Below are positions 49,559 to 57,439 of a DNA stretch of 62,485 bases, piece by piece; the stretch's first letter is position 1, and every line of letters begins with the position of its first letter. The DNA is from an uncultured Eubacteriales bacterium (GTDB lineage Bacteria; Bacillota; Clostridia; Christensenellales; Aristaeellaceae). The notes beneath the pieces were generated by a model that did not search any database, was not told the origin of the DNA, and worked only from the letters and a program-made list of their open reading frames with translations. Where the stretch lies: NCBI GenBank assembly GCA_900550955.1, contig URUF01000009.1, positions 1 to 62,485 of the forward strand, written 5' to 3'. A program made the translations under genes and the position numbers.

Positions 49559-50545
49559 TTGGAAACGGCATTGAAACTGTGGAAAAAGGTTGGCATGTGG
49601 TTTGTTTTGCTGGTTTTGGTTATCATCTTCACCTCGATTTCGCCAGCATTCCGCACCGTTGGCAACTTTGGCAATATTCTAAAGCAGATTTCTATCCTTG
49701 GCGTGGCCGCGGTGGGCATCTCGTTCGTATTGATTTCCGGCAGCGTCGATCTTTCCATTGGCTCGATCATCGCTTTGGAAATCGTTATCATGGCCAAAAT
49801 GTTGCAGGCGAAGATGCCTTTGGCGCTTGTGATTATTGTGGGTATGCTGGTTGCGGCCATTTGCAGCACCATCAATGGCCTGCTGGCAAACACGCTGAAA
49901 ATTCCTGCCTTTACGATTACGTTGGCGACCATGAACATCTATCAGGGCATGGCGTGGTTGATCAGCGGCGGCAAGGTGCTGGGCGGCTTTATCACGTCCA
50001 GGATTTCCGTGTTTGCTACAAAATATCTGTTCGGCTTTATGCCGTTGATGGGCGTGGTTTTGATCCTGTCTTCCATCGTGGGAATTTACATCCTGTCTAA
50101 AACATACTTTGGACGGCATGTGTATGCCATTGGCGGCAACCGTGAAGCCGCGCGGCTGGCGGGTATCAACACGAATAGAACGGTTGTGTACATCCATATC
50201 ATCGCCGGGTTTTTCTATGGCATTGCGGGCGTGCTCTATCTATCCCGCACTATGAGCGCCACCGGCTCCGCCTGCGCCAACTATGCCTTCCAGTGCATTA
50301 CGGCGGCTTGCTTGGGCGGCGTTAGTACCAACGGCGGCGAAGGCAAGGCCAGCGGGGCCATCCTTGGCGTGCTTGTAATTGGTATCTTCTCCAACGGCAT
50401 GGGCGTTATGGGCGTCAACGATTTTGTGCAGCAGGTCATTCAGGGCGGTATTCTGCTGTTTGCGCTGTTCGTGGAATTCCTACAGAAGCGGGTCGTCATG
50501 AGCGACAAGCCTCAGGAGGTTAACGCGCTGAAAGCGCCGGTATAA
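49559..50545 (+). CDS. Sugar ABC transporter permease (RbsC type)
   Basis: Encodes 328 residues from a TTG start nine bases after AAGGAGG. Eight to ten membrane helices are predicted. Family motifs include FVLISGSVDLSIGSIIALE, ALVIIVGMLVAAICSTINGL, VYAIGGNREAARLAGIN and AACLGGVSTNGGEGKASGAI. It should form the transmembrane dimer of the importer. Last gene of the operon, followed by a bidirectional terminator shared with the tRNA. Confidence 0.92.
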   Translation: METALKLWKKVGMWFVLLVLVIIFTSISPAFRTVGNFGNILKQISILGVAAVGISFVLISGSVDLSIGSIIALEIVIMAKMLQAKMPLALVIIVGMLVAAICSTINGLLANTLKIPAFTITLATMNIYQGMAWLISGGKVLGGFITSRISVFATKYLFGFMPLMGVVLILSSIVGIYILSKTYFGRHVYAIGGNREAARLAGINTNRTVVYIHIIAGFFYGIAGVLYLSRTMSATGSACANYAFQCITAACLGGVSTNGGEGKASGAILGVLVIGIFSNGMGVMGVNDFVQQVIQGGILLFALFVEFLQKRVVMSDKPQEVNALKAPV

Positions 50546-50578
50546 TTGAGAAACGCTTTTTCAGCCTTTTTACAAAGA

Positions 50579-50613
50579 AAAGCCCCGCAATCCCTTACAG
50601 ATTGCGGGGCTTT
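50579..50613. terminator. Bidirectional terminator between permease and tRNA-Arg
   Basis: AAAGCCCCGCAATC pairs with GATTGCGGGGCTTT. AT-rich tracts on both sides let it act on both strands. Confidence 0.85.
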
Positions 50614-50614
50614 C

Positions 50615-50691
50615 TGGTATGCCCGGCAGGGTTCGAACCTGTGACCTTCAGAGTCGGAGTCTGACGCTCTATCCAGCTGAGCTACGGGCAC
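50615..50691 (-). tRNA. tRNA-Arg (anticodon CCG)
   Basis: The minus strand folds as a full cloverleaf: acceptor GTGCCCG/CGGGCAT with one G-T pair, D arm with AGCTCAGCTGGATAGAGC, anticodon stem TCAGA/TCTGA around loop CTCCGAC (anticodon CCG), and the T arm with GGTTCGAACC. Encoded CCA is present after discriminator A. Reads CGG arginine codons. Confidence 0.95.
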
Positions 50692-50703
50692 TCAACAGCA
50701 AGT

Positions 50704-50732
50704 ATTGTACCCGGGATAGCCTTATTTGTCAA
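50704..50732 (-). promoter_or_regulatory. Promoter of tRNA-Arg
   Basis: On the minus strand TTGACA, 17-base spacer, TACAAT, ending 12 bases before the tRNA 5' end. Confidence 0.8.
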
Positions 50733-50841
50733 GGGATGGCGCGGCAAATGTTGCGTATGGGCCCGCCTGGCCCGGGGCGCGGCCTGCGCGCTTCCCGGGC
50801 CGCCGCCTTTTGCAAAGAGGCAAAAACTTTGCGCGCGGCCG

Positions 50842-50870
50842 TTGACAGGCGCTTGGGGCTGTGCTATAAT
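50842..50870 (+). promoter_or_regulatory. Promoter of the infC-rpmI-rplT operon
   Basis: Perfect TTGACA, 17-base spacer and TATAAT. Confidence 0.85.
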
Positions 50871-50990
50871 GACCTGCGTAAGCAGAAGCCGCCCGCTTCT
50901 CACCGCGCGAACGTCTTGCGCAGGTCATGGCACGTAAGTCCATGGGGTGTCGTGTTGCGGCGGGCAGGCGTGCCCGGCGTTTTTTTGTGC
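50871..50990 (+). ncRNA. L20-type leader with intrinsic attenuator
   Basis: The leader opens with GACCTGCG and pairs with CGCAGGTC at 50919-50926. It ends in CGGGCA-ggcg-TGCCCG followed by seven T residues (50961-50986), a terminator placed before the infC start. In Bacillota, ribosomal protein L20 binds this leader and promotes premature termination to limit its own operon; position, long-range pairing and terminator all fit. Confidence 0.75.
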
Positions 50991-51027
50991 GAAAATGCGC
51001 ACAGGCGTCTGAACCATTTGGAGGTGT

Positions 51028-51684
51028 ATGGATATCAACGAGCCGATGATCAACGAGGAAATCCGCGACAGAGAGGTGCGCGTAATTGGCGCCGATGGCA
51101 CGCAGCTTGGCGTGATGGCTACCCGCGCCGCCCTGGAGCTTGCCGAGCAAAGCGGCCTTGACCTGGTCAAGATCGTGCCTACCGCGCAGCCGCCCGTATG
51201 CAAGCTGATCGATTATGATAAGCACCGCTACGAGCAGTCCAAGCGCGAGCGTGAGCTGCGCAAGAACCAGCGCATCGTTACGCTTAAGGAAGTGCAGCTC
51301 TCCGCTACCATCGAGGAAAACGACGTGCAGACCAAGTTCAAAAACGCCGTGAAATTCCTTGAGGATGGCGACAAGGTGAAGGTGAGCATCCGCTTTAGGG
51401 GCCGCCAGATCGCCCACGCGGACATCGGCATGAAGATCATGCAGGACTTCGCCGCCCGCATTGAGGAGTATGGCACCGTTGAAAAGCGTCCCATGCTGGA
51501 AGGCCGTCACATGATCATGATCCTGGCGCCAAAGGCTGAAAAAAAGAGCTTTGCCGAAAAGAGCCAGCAGCGCAAGGAGAAACACGCCGCCAAGCAGGCG
51601 GAACAGGCGGACGAGGCCGCAAAGCGCGAGCCCAAGCCGCAGCCCAAGAAAAAGGTCAAGCGCGAAAGCGAGAACATGATCTGA
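51028..51684 (+). CDS. infC: Translation initiation factor IF-3
   Basis: Encodes 218 residues. The N-terminal domain (INEEIRDREVRVIGADGTQL) and C-terminal domain (KVSIRFRGRQIAHADIG, then EKRPMLEGRHMIMIL) are typical. IF-3 binds the 30S subunit and checks start-codon choice. After about residue 170 the protein has an extra highly charged Lys/Glu/Gln tail of some 48 residues, rich in KxEKxA motifs, not found in short IF-3 proteins. The start is ATG behind TTGGAGGTGT, not the rare ATT used in enterobacteria. Confidence 0.95.
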   Translation: MDINEPMINEEIRDREVRVIGADGTQLGVMATRAALELAEQSGLDLVKIVPTAQPPVCKLIDYDKHRYEQSKRERELRKNQRIVTLKEVQLSATIEENDVQTKFKNAVKFLEDGDKVKVSIRFRGRQIAHADIGMKIMQDFAARIEEYGTVEKRPMLEGRHMIMILAPKAEKKSFAEKSQQRKEKHAAKQAEQADEAAKREPKPQPKKKVKRESENMI

Positions 51685-51762
51685 CCTGTATTCGGCCATC
51701 CCGTGCCCGCAGGCAGCTTCTGTACGCGGGAGCGGATAGCACACGGAAGGAGGACAACCCTT

Positions 51763-51963
51763 ATGCCTAAGCAAAAATCCCATCGTGGCGCAGCCAAGCG
51801 TTTTTCCTTCACCAAGAACGGCAAAGTAACGCATAAGCAGATGAACGCCAACCATCAGGTACATTTGAAAACCACCAAGCGTACCCGTCACCTGCGTGCG
51901 GATGGCATTGTGGATAACGCGGCCGAGGCCCGCACCATCCGCAAGCTGCTGCCCTACAAATAA
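51763..51963 (+). CDS. rpmI: 50S ribosomal protein L35
   Basis: Encodes 66 residues starting MPKQKSHRGAAKRFSFTKNG, standard for L35, and ending KLLPYK. The start follows AAGGAGGAC; the longer upstream frame has no site. It is a small basic protein of the large subunit and lies between infC and rplT as in most bacteria. Confidence 0.96.
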   Translation: MPKQKSHRGAAKRFSFTKNGKVTHKQMNANHQVHLKTTKRTRHLRADGIVDNAAEARTIRKLLPYK

Positions 51964-51994
51964 GCTTTGCTAACGATTCAAGGAGGATAAAAAC

Positions 51995-52342
51995 ATGGCA
52001 CGTATTAAGGGAGCTGTGAACGCCCACAAAAAGCGCCGCAAAATGCTCAAGCTGGCCAAGGGCTACTATGGCGCAAAATCCAAGCAGTACCGCGCTGCCA
52101 GCGAGCAGGTTCGCCGTAGCCTTCGCTATGCCTATGAAGGCCGCAAGATGCGCAAGCGCGATTTCCGCCGCCTGTGGATTACCCGTATCAACGCCGCCGC
52201 CCGCCTCAATGGCATGAGCTACTCGGTGCTGATGAACGGTTTGAAGAAGCATAACATCACCATCAACCGCAAAATGCTGGCTGATATCGCCGTAAACGAT
52301 CCTGCCGCTTTCACCAAGCTGGTGGAAACCGTTAAGGGCTGA
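51995..52342 (+). CDS. rplT: 50S ribosomal protein L20
   Basis: Encodes 115 residues starting MARIKGAVNAHKKRRKMLKL, with RRDFRR-type and WITRINAAAR blocks. It is an assembly protein for 23S rRNA and, in this phylum, the likely repressor of its own operon through the leader at 50871. AAGGAGG precedes the ATG. Confidence 0.97.
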   Translation: MARIKGAVNAHKKRRKMLKLAKGYYGAKSKQYRAASEQVRRSLRYAYEGRKMRKRDFRRLWITRINAAARLNGMSYSVLMNGLKKHNITINRKMLADIAVNDPAAFTKLVETVKG

Positions 52343-52360
52343 TTCTGTTAGGGATCATAG

Positions 52361-52398
52361 CGCCCCCTCGCTTCGCCGTTTGGCGCGAGGGGGCTTTT
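52361..52398 (+). terminator. Terminator after rplT
   Basis: GCCCCCTCGC pairs with GCGAGGGGGC and is followed by TTTTG. The recO ribosome site lies shortly downstream. Confidence 0.8.
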
Positions 52399-52423
52399 GC
52401 ATACGCAGGGAAGGAGGGGAACC

Positions 52424-53146
52424 ATGCCGGCCATTACCACGCACGGCATTGTGCTGCGCTTTGCCAATTACCGCGACCACGACCGCATGCTTACCATACT
52501 TACCCCGGAGCTTGGGCGCGTGGACGCGCTCTCCCGCGGCTGCCGCAGGCCCAAGAGCCCGCTTTTGCCCGCGAGCGAGCTTTTTGTGCATGGAGAGTTT
52601 GTGCTCTATCAGCACAACGAGCGTTGCACGCTTACCTCCTGCTGCTTGGAGGATTCGTTTTATCCGCTTCGCCTGGAGCCCTACCGCCTGACCTGCGCCA
52701 GCTATATGGCGGCGCTGTGCGCGGCGGCCGCCCAGCCGGGGCAGAGCGCCAAAGAGCTATATGCCCTGCTGCTTAAAGGGCTATACTATTTGGCCTATGA
52801 CCGGGACATGGACGCCCTGGAAACAACCACAGCCTTTTTGCTGCTGTTTGCCGATGCGACGGGCTACCGCCCGCGGCTTAGCCGCTGCGCGCATTGCCGC
52901 ACGCCGCTGGATTTGAGCGCAGGGGGGCGGCTGGATATTGCCGCGGGCGGCCTGTGCTGCCCAAGCTGCGCCTCGCGGGCCACGTTTCCCGTAACGCATG
53001 AGCAAATTGTATGGATGAGCGAAACCATCCGCAGCGGCTTGAAGCCGCAAAAAAATACCGGCGCGGGCACGCTGTTTGACGTGCTGCGCCGGTATGTGGA
53101 AAGCCGGTTGGAAATCCCCATTAAAGTGAGCAGGCTGCTACCATGA
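52424..53146 (+). CDS. recO: DNA repair protein RecO
   Basis: Encodes 240 residues from MPAITTHGIVLRFANYRDHD behind AAGGAGGGG. The N-terminal OB fold includes RVDALSRGCRRPKSPL; a C4 zinc site in CAHCRTPLD and later CCPSC lies in the helical C-terminal domain. RecO anneals single strands and loads RecA with RecR at gaps. The end overlaps the convergent gene by nine bases. Confidence 0.92.
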   Translation: MPAITTHGIVLRFANYRDHDRMLTILTPELGRVDALSRGCRRPKSPLLPASELFVHGEFVLYQHNERCTLTSCCLEDSFYPLRLEPYRLTCASYMAALCAAAAQPGQSAKELYALLLKGLYYLAYDRDMDALETTTAFLLLFADATGYRPRLSRCAHCRTPLDLSAGGRLDIAAGGLCCPSCASRATFPVTHEQIVWMSETIRSGLKPQKNTGAGTLFDVLRRYVESRLEIPIKVSRLLP

Positions 53147-53629
53147 CCGCGTTTGCAGCGTGCCGTCATAATATTGCGCGCGCATTAAACGGGCCTTGTA
53201 GGCGTTGGACATGGTGTAGCGATATACATATTCGACGTTGCCATTGAGCAGGCGCACCCGCTTTTGGCTTACATGATAGCGATTCGCATCCTTGAGGGCG
53301 GGCAGGCATTCCTCCAGCACAACGCGCAGGGCCTCCTGCTGCTCCATGGTAAGGTATTGATAGCCGTTGGGGCGCATGAGAAAGGCGGACTCTCCATCCG
53401 CACAGTGCAGATAGCGCAGCACAACGCCGGTTTTATCCACGCTAAGCTGTTCGATTTGCCGCCTTTTCGCGTTGCGGATCAGTGGCGTCATATCCTCAAA
53501 AAGCTGGGAGGCATAAAGCTTTTTGACCCGCAGCCGCAGCATTTTTTGCTGCCGGTACTCCTTCAGAAGCGTTGCAAGCCCAAAACAAAGCAGGAGAAAA
53601 GCCAGCAGTACCGGCAGAAGATTCTGCAT
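53138..53629 (-). CDS. Membrane-anchored protein of unknown function
   Basis: Encodes 163 residues from MQNLLPVLLAFLLL behind TTGGAGTGG; a TTG five codons earlier is the alternative. One N-terminal membrane helix (about 4-23) is followed by a cytoplasmic, basic region (LKEYRQQKMLRLRVKKLYA) and a small domain. No motif is recognised. It lies tail-to-tail with recO. Confidence 0.6.
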   Translation of the reverse strand: MQNLLPVLLAFLLLCFGLATLLKEYRQQKMLRLRVKKLYASQLFEDMTPLIRNAKRRQIEQLSVDKTGVVLRYLHCADGESAFLMRPNGYQYLTMEQQEALRVVLEECLPALKDANRYHVSQKRVRLLNGNVEYVYRYTMSNAYKARLMRAQYYDGTLQTRSW

Positions 53630-53726
53630 GCGGCGCCACTCCAATCATACTTGATTTCTCATTATACCATATATTGTGTTTCTGCCGCAAGGCTTTATAC
53701 AAGAAAAAGGACGATTTGTGCTGCAA

Positions 53727-53931
53727 AATGGCTCTTGGGAAAAATGAGCCTGTGTTTTTGTGCGGCATAGTATGGAAGGGTGTAGAGACTCCTTCCATCG
53801 CGGCTAGCGCGCCTAACGTGCCCAAAACCGGCGATAGCAGCAATGAGCCCATATGGCTTGCCCTGGCGCTGCTGGCCGCTGTGGGTATGGCAGCCAGCTT
53901 TCGGCGTTTCAAACGGCGCAGGGAAGGCTAA
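53727..53931 (+). pseudogene. Orphan LPXTG-type cell-wall sorting signal
   Basis: The last 37 codons read VPKTGDSSNEPIWLALALLA and then AVGMAASFRRFKRRREG: a sortase motif (V-P-K-T-G), a hydrophobic helix and a basic tail, the complete C-terminal signal of wall-anchored proteins. Only about 30 further codons precede it, with no signal peptide and no ribosome site, and a strong terminator follows. This looks like the 3' remnant of a deleted surface-protein gene. A real 68-residue product is less likely. Confidence 0.55.
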
Positions 53932-53946
53932 AAGCCCCTTTGAACG

Positions 53947-53977
53947 AAAACCGGCCCCGAACAATGGGGCCGGTTTT
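53947..53977 (+). terminator. Terminator after the LPXTG remnant
   Basis: AAAACCGGCCCC pairs with GGGGCCGGTTTT around a 7-base loop. Confidence 0.85.
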
Positions 53978-54072
53978 TGCGTCCGTTATACCATACCGTT
54001 TCGCGCAAGGCACTTCTGCGGCAGGAAACGGCTTTAGAAACGGCGGCTTCCCCTACGCAAGGGATAGGGCGC

Positions 54073-55302
54073 TTATACGTCGCTGCGTTCATAAATCTTG
54101 CGCACCTGCGCGCGCCGGGCCCAGATGGTGGCCCAGCATGTAAGGCTGCATACGGCGCCGCACAGGGTAAGGCACAGGCGATAGTCCATCACCTCGCCCA
54201 GCGCGCCGATGAGCAGGCTGAAAACGCTCATCGCCAGGGAAATGAGCATTTCAAAAAAGGCGTTCAGCTTTGCGCGCAGCTCGTCCGGAATGACGCGCTG
54301 CACGGCGGCTTCGCGTAGCGCGGCGCTATTCACGCCCAAAAAGCCGCTCGCCGCCCGGCTGCATAGCATCAAGGGATACGGCAGCCACAAAAGCAGCATG
54401 TCCATAAGCTCATAAAACTGGTAAACCAGAAAGGCGAAGGAGAAGCGCTTTTTAGGCGGGATTTGTACATGGTAGTGAAGCAGCCCGCCCAAGGTGCGGC
54501 CCGCGAACTCCGCCACCGAAAAGCCGGAGTACATGGCCAGCGTAAAGCCCGGGGCGGTGCGGAAGAACGCCACCAGGATGGGCGCATAGCCGTTGCCTAT
54601 GCCGTTTGTGACGGCCATATAGCCATAAATGGCGCGAACGCCTTGTTCGCCGCGCAGGTAGTTGAGCGCGGCGCGCAGATCCTGCCGCCATAATCGCAGG
54701 GAAAAGCGCTCGCCGCCCCGGCGGTCCGCCTCCACAAGGCGGATGCGGCTTTCCACCAGCGCGGCCAGCAGCGAAAGCGCGCCCTGGCCGATCAGCAGCA
54801 GCGCCACGCCCAGCCGGTCGTACAAAACCGCCGCCAGCGGCGTTACTACCACCGTTACGATGGGGTAGAGCATCGCGCCTACGGAAAACCCCTTCTGCTC
54901 GCAGCCCTCGGGAATCAGGTTGGGGTACAGGCTGCCGTAGGCAAGGCTGTCAAACGCGCCCAGCGCGCTCAGCAGCAGCGAAAAGCCCAGATAGGCCGTA
55001 TAGCTGAAGGCGTGCGAAAGCAGGTAGAGGCCCGCCAATGCATACAGCACGCCGTTAACAGCATCGCCCGCCACCAGGAACGGCTTGCGCGGCAGGCGGT
55101 CCATCCACGGCGCGGCCAGCAGGGGAATCAGGAACGATGGAATGAGCCGCATGGCGATGAGCAGCGCGGAGGCAAGCGTGCTGCCCGTTTCGTCAAAAAC
55201 CAAAAAGGACAGCGCGAATGACGAGGCCACGCCGCCTGCCGCGCCCATCACCGTGGCGGCGGTGAGCAGGGTAAAATTCTTGGTCCAAAGCTTTGCCTTC
55301 AT
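54073..55302 (-). CDS. Major facilitator superfamily transporter
   Basis: Encodes 409 residues from MKAKLWTKNFTLLTAATVMG behind GGAAGGAGGG. About twelve membrane helices are seen; the loop after helix 2 reads APWMDRLPRKPFLVAGDAVN, the MFS signature in the form common to drug and macrolide exporters. It probably exports a toxic compound or a peptide. The substrate is not known. The regulator gene downstream of its start (55391-56557) lies on the same strand. Confidence 0.85.
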   Translation of the reverse strand: MKAKLWTKNFTLLTAATVMGAAGGVASSFALSFLVFDETGSTLASALLIAMRLIPSFLIPLLAAPWMDRLPRKPFLVAGDAVNGVLYALAGLYLLSHAFSYTAYLGFSLLLSALGAFDSLAYGSLYPNLIPEGCEQKGFSVGAMLYPIVTVVVTPLAAVLYDRLGVALLLIGQGALSLLAALVESRIRLVEADRRGGERFSLRLWRQDLRAALNYLRGEQGVRAIYGYMAVTNGIGNGYAPILVAFFRTAPGFTLAMYSGFSVAEFAGRTLGGLLHYHVQIPPKKRFSFAFLVYQFYELMDMLLLWLPYPLMLCSRAASGFLGVNSAALREAAVQRVIPDELRAKLNAFFEMLISLAMSVFSLLIGALGEVMDYRLCLTLCGAVCSLTCWATIWARRAQVRKIYERSDV

Positions 55303-55390
55303 GGGGAACCCTCCTTCCCCATGAGCATAGCAGAAAAGCGAGGCCCAAAAAAGACGGTTGTTTTGAGAAAACCAGCAGGAAAAACAGGCG

Positions 55391-56557
55391 TTAAAGCGGC
55401 AAGGTACGGCTTTGCGAGGAAAACTCCTTGCAAAGCTCATAGGCCTGCTTGTACTGGCGGTTGGCTATGTACCATTCCTCAACCCACGGCAGGTGAAAGC
55501 CCGCGTAGCCCTTGGGCAGCTCGCGCCGCATGCGCGCAAAGCAATCGGTAAGCAGCTTGCCATAGGCCGCGTTATGCAGGTAGCCGGGATGCGTAAGCCG
55601 GTAGCGCACAAGATCGCACATCCGGTCAATCCATTCCCGGTCGGGATAGCTTACCTGCGCCGTGAGCGCGCGGTCAAGCGCGGCGAGGGCTTCCTGCGGG
55701 CGGCCCAGCTTTTCCAGGCAGATGGCCAGCTTATGCAGGCATAGCGCGCTTGGAGCCGTCAGCGACTGAAAATAGGCGTAGGCAGCGGCATAATCGCCCA
55801 GCTCCATGCTGGTGGAAGCTTGATTATAGGCGATGCTTTCCTGCGCGTCGATGTCGCCTAGATCATGCGCAAGGCGGCCGGCAATGCGGTAATGGCGCGT
55901 CATTTCCGCAAAATCCCCTAGATCGCTGTAACAGTTGCCCAGCAGCAGGCGGGCCTGCATCATCACGCGGGAGCGGCCTTCCTCGGCGGCTAGGGCGCAG
56001 GCATGCAGCAGAAGCTCTGTTGCCTGCGTATATTGGCCGTGGGCATATGCGTGCGAACCCGCCGATAAATAGGTAAAGGCCACAGGAAGCAAGCCGACGG
56101 CCTCCTGCGCGCGCTTTTCGCCCAGGAGCCAAAGCGCCCGCTGGCGCGCGCTAAAGCAGTTTTCAAAAGCGCTCAAAGGCACGGGCGCGGGCGGCGCTTC
56201 GGCGGCCAGCCGTTCCAGCAGGAGCAAATCCAGCATAGCGGGGCCGCTTAGAAAGACGGCGCGGTTTTCGTTCAGCCTGGCGGAAAGGCGCGCTAACCTG
56301 TCGCCGTCCAGGGAGAGCAGCGCCTCGTAGAGTTCGTTGGCCAAAAGGGCCGCCTGCTCCGCCTCGGCGCCGTCGTGCCAGTCCACGCCCAACCTGCCAA
56401 AAAGCGCGCGCAATATCTCCGCGCTTGGCGCGGCCTTGCCCTGCTCCATTTTGGATAGGTAGGAAACCGCGCATATCCCCGCGCACAGCCCCTCCTGGCT
56501 CCAGTTTTTTTGCAGCCTGGCATAGCGGATTAGCGCGGCGGGAAACGGCGTGGGCAT
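55391..56557 (-). CDS. XRE-type regulator with TPR domain (Rgg/PlcR-like)
   Basis: Encodes 388 residues from MPTPFPAALIRYARLQKNWS behind AAAGGAG. Residues 8-60 are a helix-turn-helix (QEGLCAGICAVSYLSKMEQG). The remaining 320 residues form TPR-like helical repeats (YTQATELLLHACALAAEEG, NCYSDLGDFAEMTRHYRIAG), the layout of peptide-sensing RRNPP regulators. It may respond to an intracellular signal peptide; no obvious pheromone gene is adjacent. It precedes the MFS gene on the same strand, so it might control it. It is divergent from sigK. Confidence 0.8.
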   Translation of the reverse strand: MPTPFPAALIRYARLQKNWSQEGLCAGICAVSYLSKMEQGKAAPSAEILRALFGRLGVDWHDGAEAEQAALLANELYEALLSLDGDRLARLSARLNENRAVFLSGPAMLDLLLLERLAAEAPPAPVPLSAFENCFSARQRALWLLGEKRAQEAVGLLPVAFTYLSAGSHAYAHGQYTQATELLLHACALAAEEGRSRVMMQARLLLGNCYSDLGDFAEMTRHYRIAGRLAHDLGDIDAQESIAYNQASTSMELGDYAAAYAYFQSLTAPSALCLHKLAICLEKLGRPQEALAALDRALTAQVSYPDREWIDRMCDLVRYRLTHPGYLHNAAYGKLLTDCFARMRRELPKGYAGFHLPWVEEWYIANRQYKQAYELCKEFSSQSRTLPL

Positions 56558-56590
56558 GGCAAAGGCTCCTTTCCGGGGGCGGATAGGGTC

Positions 56591-56619
56591 AGTATAGCCT
56601 GTTTTAGGCTTCCGCGCAA
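56591..56619 (-). promoter_or_regulatory. Promoter of the XRE/TPR regulator gene
   Basis: On the minus strand TTGCGC, 17-base spacer, TATACT. Confidence 0.65.
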
Positions 56620-56671
56620 GGCGCATGCGGGGTTTGTCCCGCCGCATACGCTTGCGCAGGAGGGATGCCTA

Positions 56672-57361
56672 GTGATACCGACCCTTTTATTTTGGATTAT
56701 CAAGGATTGCCTGTTCCTGCTGGGCTATATTTCCGGGCGGCAGAGCTTCCAAAAGCCGTTAAGCCCGGAGGAGGAGCGCGACGCGCTTTTGCGTATGCGC
56801 GAGGGCGATGAAAACGCCCGGCAGATGCTGGTGGAGCGCAACATGCGCCTGATTGTGCACATTGCGCGCAAGTACAAGGTGCCCGGCTGCACGTTTGACG
56901 ATCTGATCTCCATAGGTTCCGTGGGGCTGATCAAGGCCGTGCGCAGCTACGATATGGATACGGGCACCTCGCTATCCACTTATGCGGCGCGGTGCATTGA
57001 GAATGAAATCCTTATGAGCCTGCGCCAAAGCCGCAAACGCCAGGGGGATGTGAGCCTGGATGAACCCCTGGGCACGGATAAGGACGGGAACGCCATCAGC
57101 TTTTCCGATTTGCTGGGCACTCCGCCGGATATGGTGGAGGACGAGGTGCGCCGCCGCGTAACGCTGGACAAGGTGCGCAGAGCGCTGCCCCTTTTGCCCG
57201 AGCGCGAGCGCACGGTGATCACCCTGCGCTATGGCCTCAAGGACGGCGTGATGCATCCCCAGCATGAGATTGCGCGCCTGCTGGGGATATCGCGCAGCTA
57301 TGTATCCCGCGTGGAAAAACACGCCATAGAGCTTTTGCGCGAGCTGATTGAAACGGTGTAG
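56672..57361 (+). CDS. sigK: Sporulation sigma factor SigK
   Basis: Encodes 229 residues from a GTG start behind CAGGAGGG. The hydrophobic N-terminus (IPTLLFWIIKDCLFLLGYIS) followed by FQKPLSPEEE is the membrane-associated pro-sequence removed in Bacillus by SpoIVFB. Region 2 (RNMRLIVHIARKYKVPGCTF, DDLISIGSVGLIKAV) and region 4 (EIARLLGISRSYVSRVEKHA) are complete. It drives late mother-cell genes for coat and spore maturation. The gene is intact, with no skin-type insertion. Confidence 0.93.
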   Translation: MIPTLLFWIIKDCLFLLGYISGRQSFQKPLSPEEERDALLRMREGDENARQMLVERNMRLIVHIARKYKVPGCTFDDLISIGSVGLIKAVRSYDMDTGTSLSTYAARCIENEILMSLRQSRKRQGDVSLDEPLGTDKDGNAISFSDLLGTPPDMVEDEVRRRVTLDKVRRALPLLPERERTVITLRYGLKDGVMHPQHEIARLLGISRSYVSRVEKHAIELLRELIETV

Positions 57362-57365
57362 ACGC

Positions 57366-57405
57366 AAGGGGGGCGGCCCTGCCTTACAGGCGGGCCGCCC
57401 CCCTT
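57366..57405. terminator. Stem between sigK and the second GntR gene
   Basis: AAGGGGGGCGGCC pairs with GGCCGCCCCCCTT around a 14-base loop. The T-run is weak; it separates two convergent genes. Confidence 0.55.
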
Positions 57406-57439
57406 CAGACAATGGAAAACCCATCGCGCTATTGCATTT

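Noticed and set aside
50871..51027. T-box riboswitch before infC
   Set aside because: No T-box sequence or specifier loop is seen, whereas the pairing, terminator and downstream genes fit an L20 leader.
56672..57361. skin-type interruption of sigK
   Set aside because: The frame is continuous with complete regions 2 and 4.
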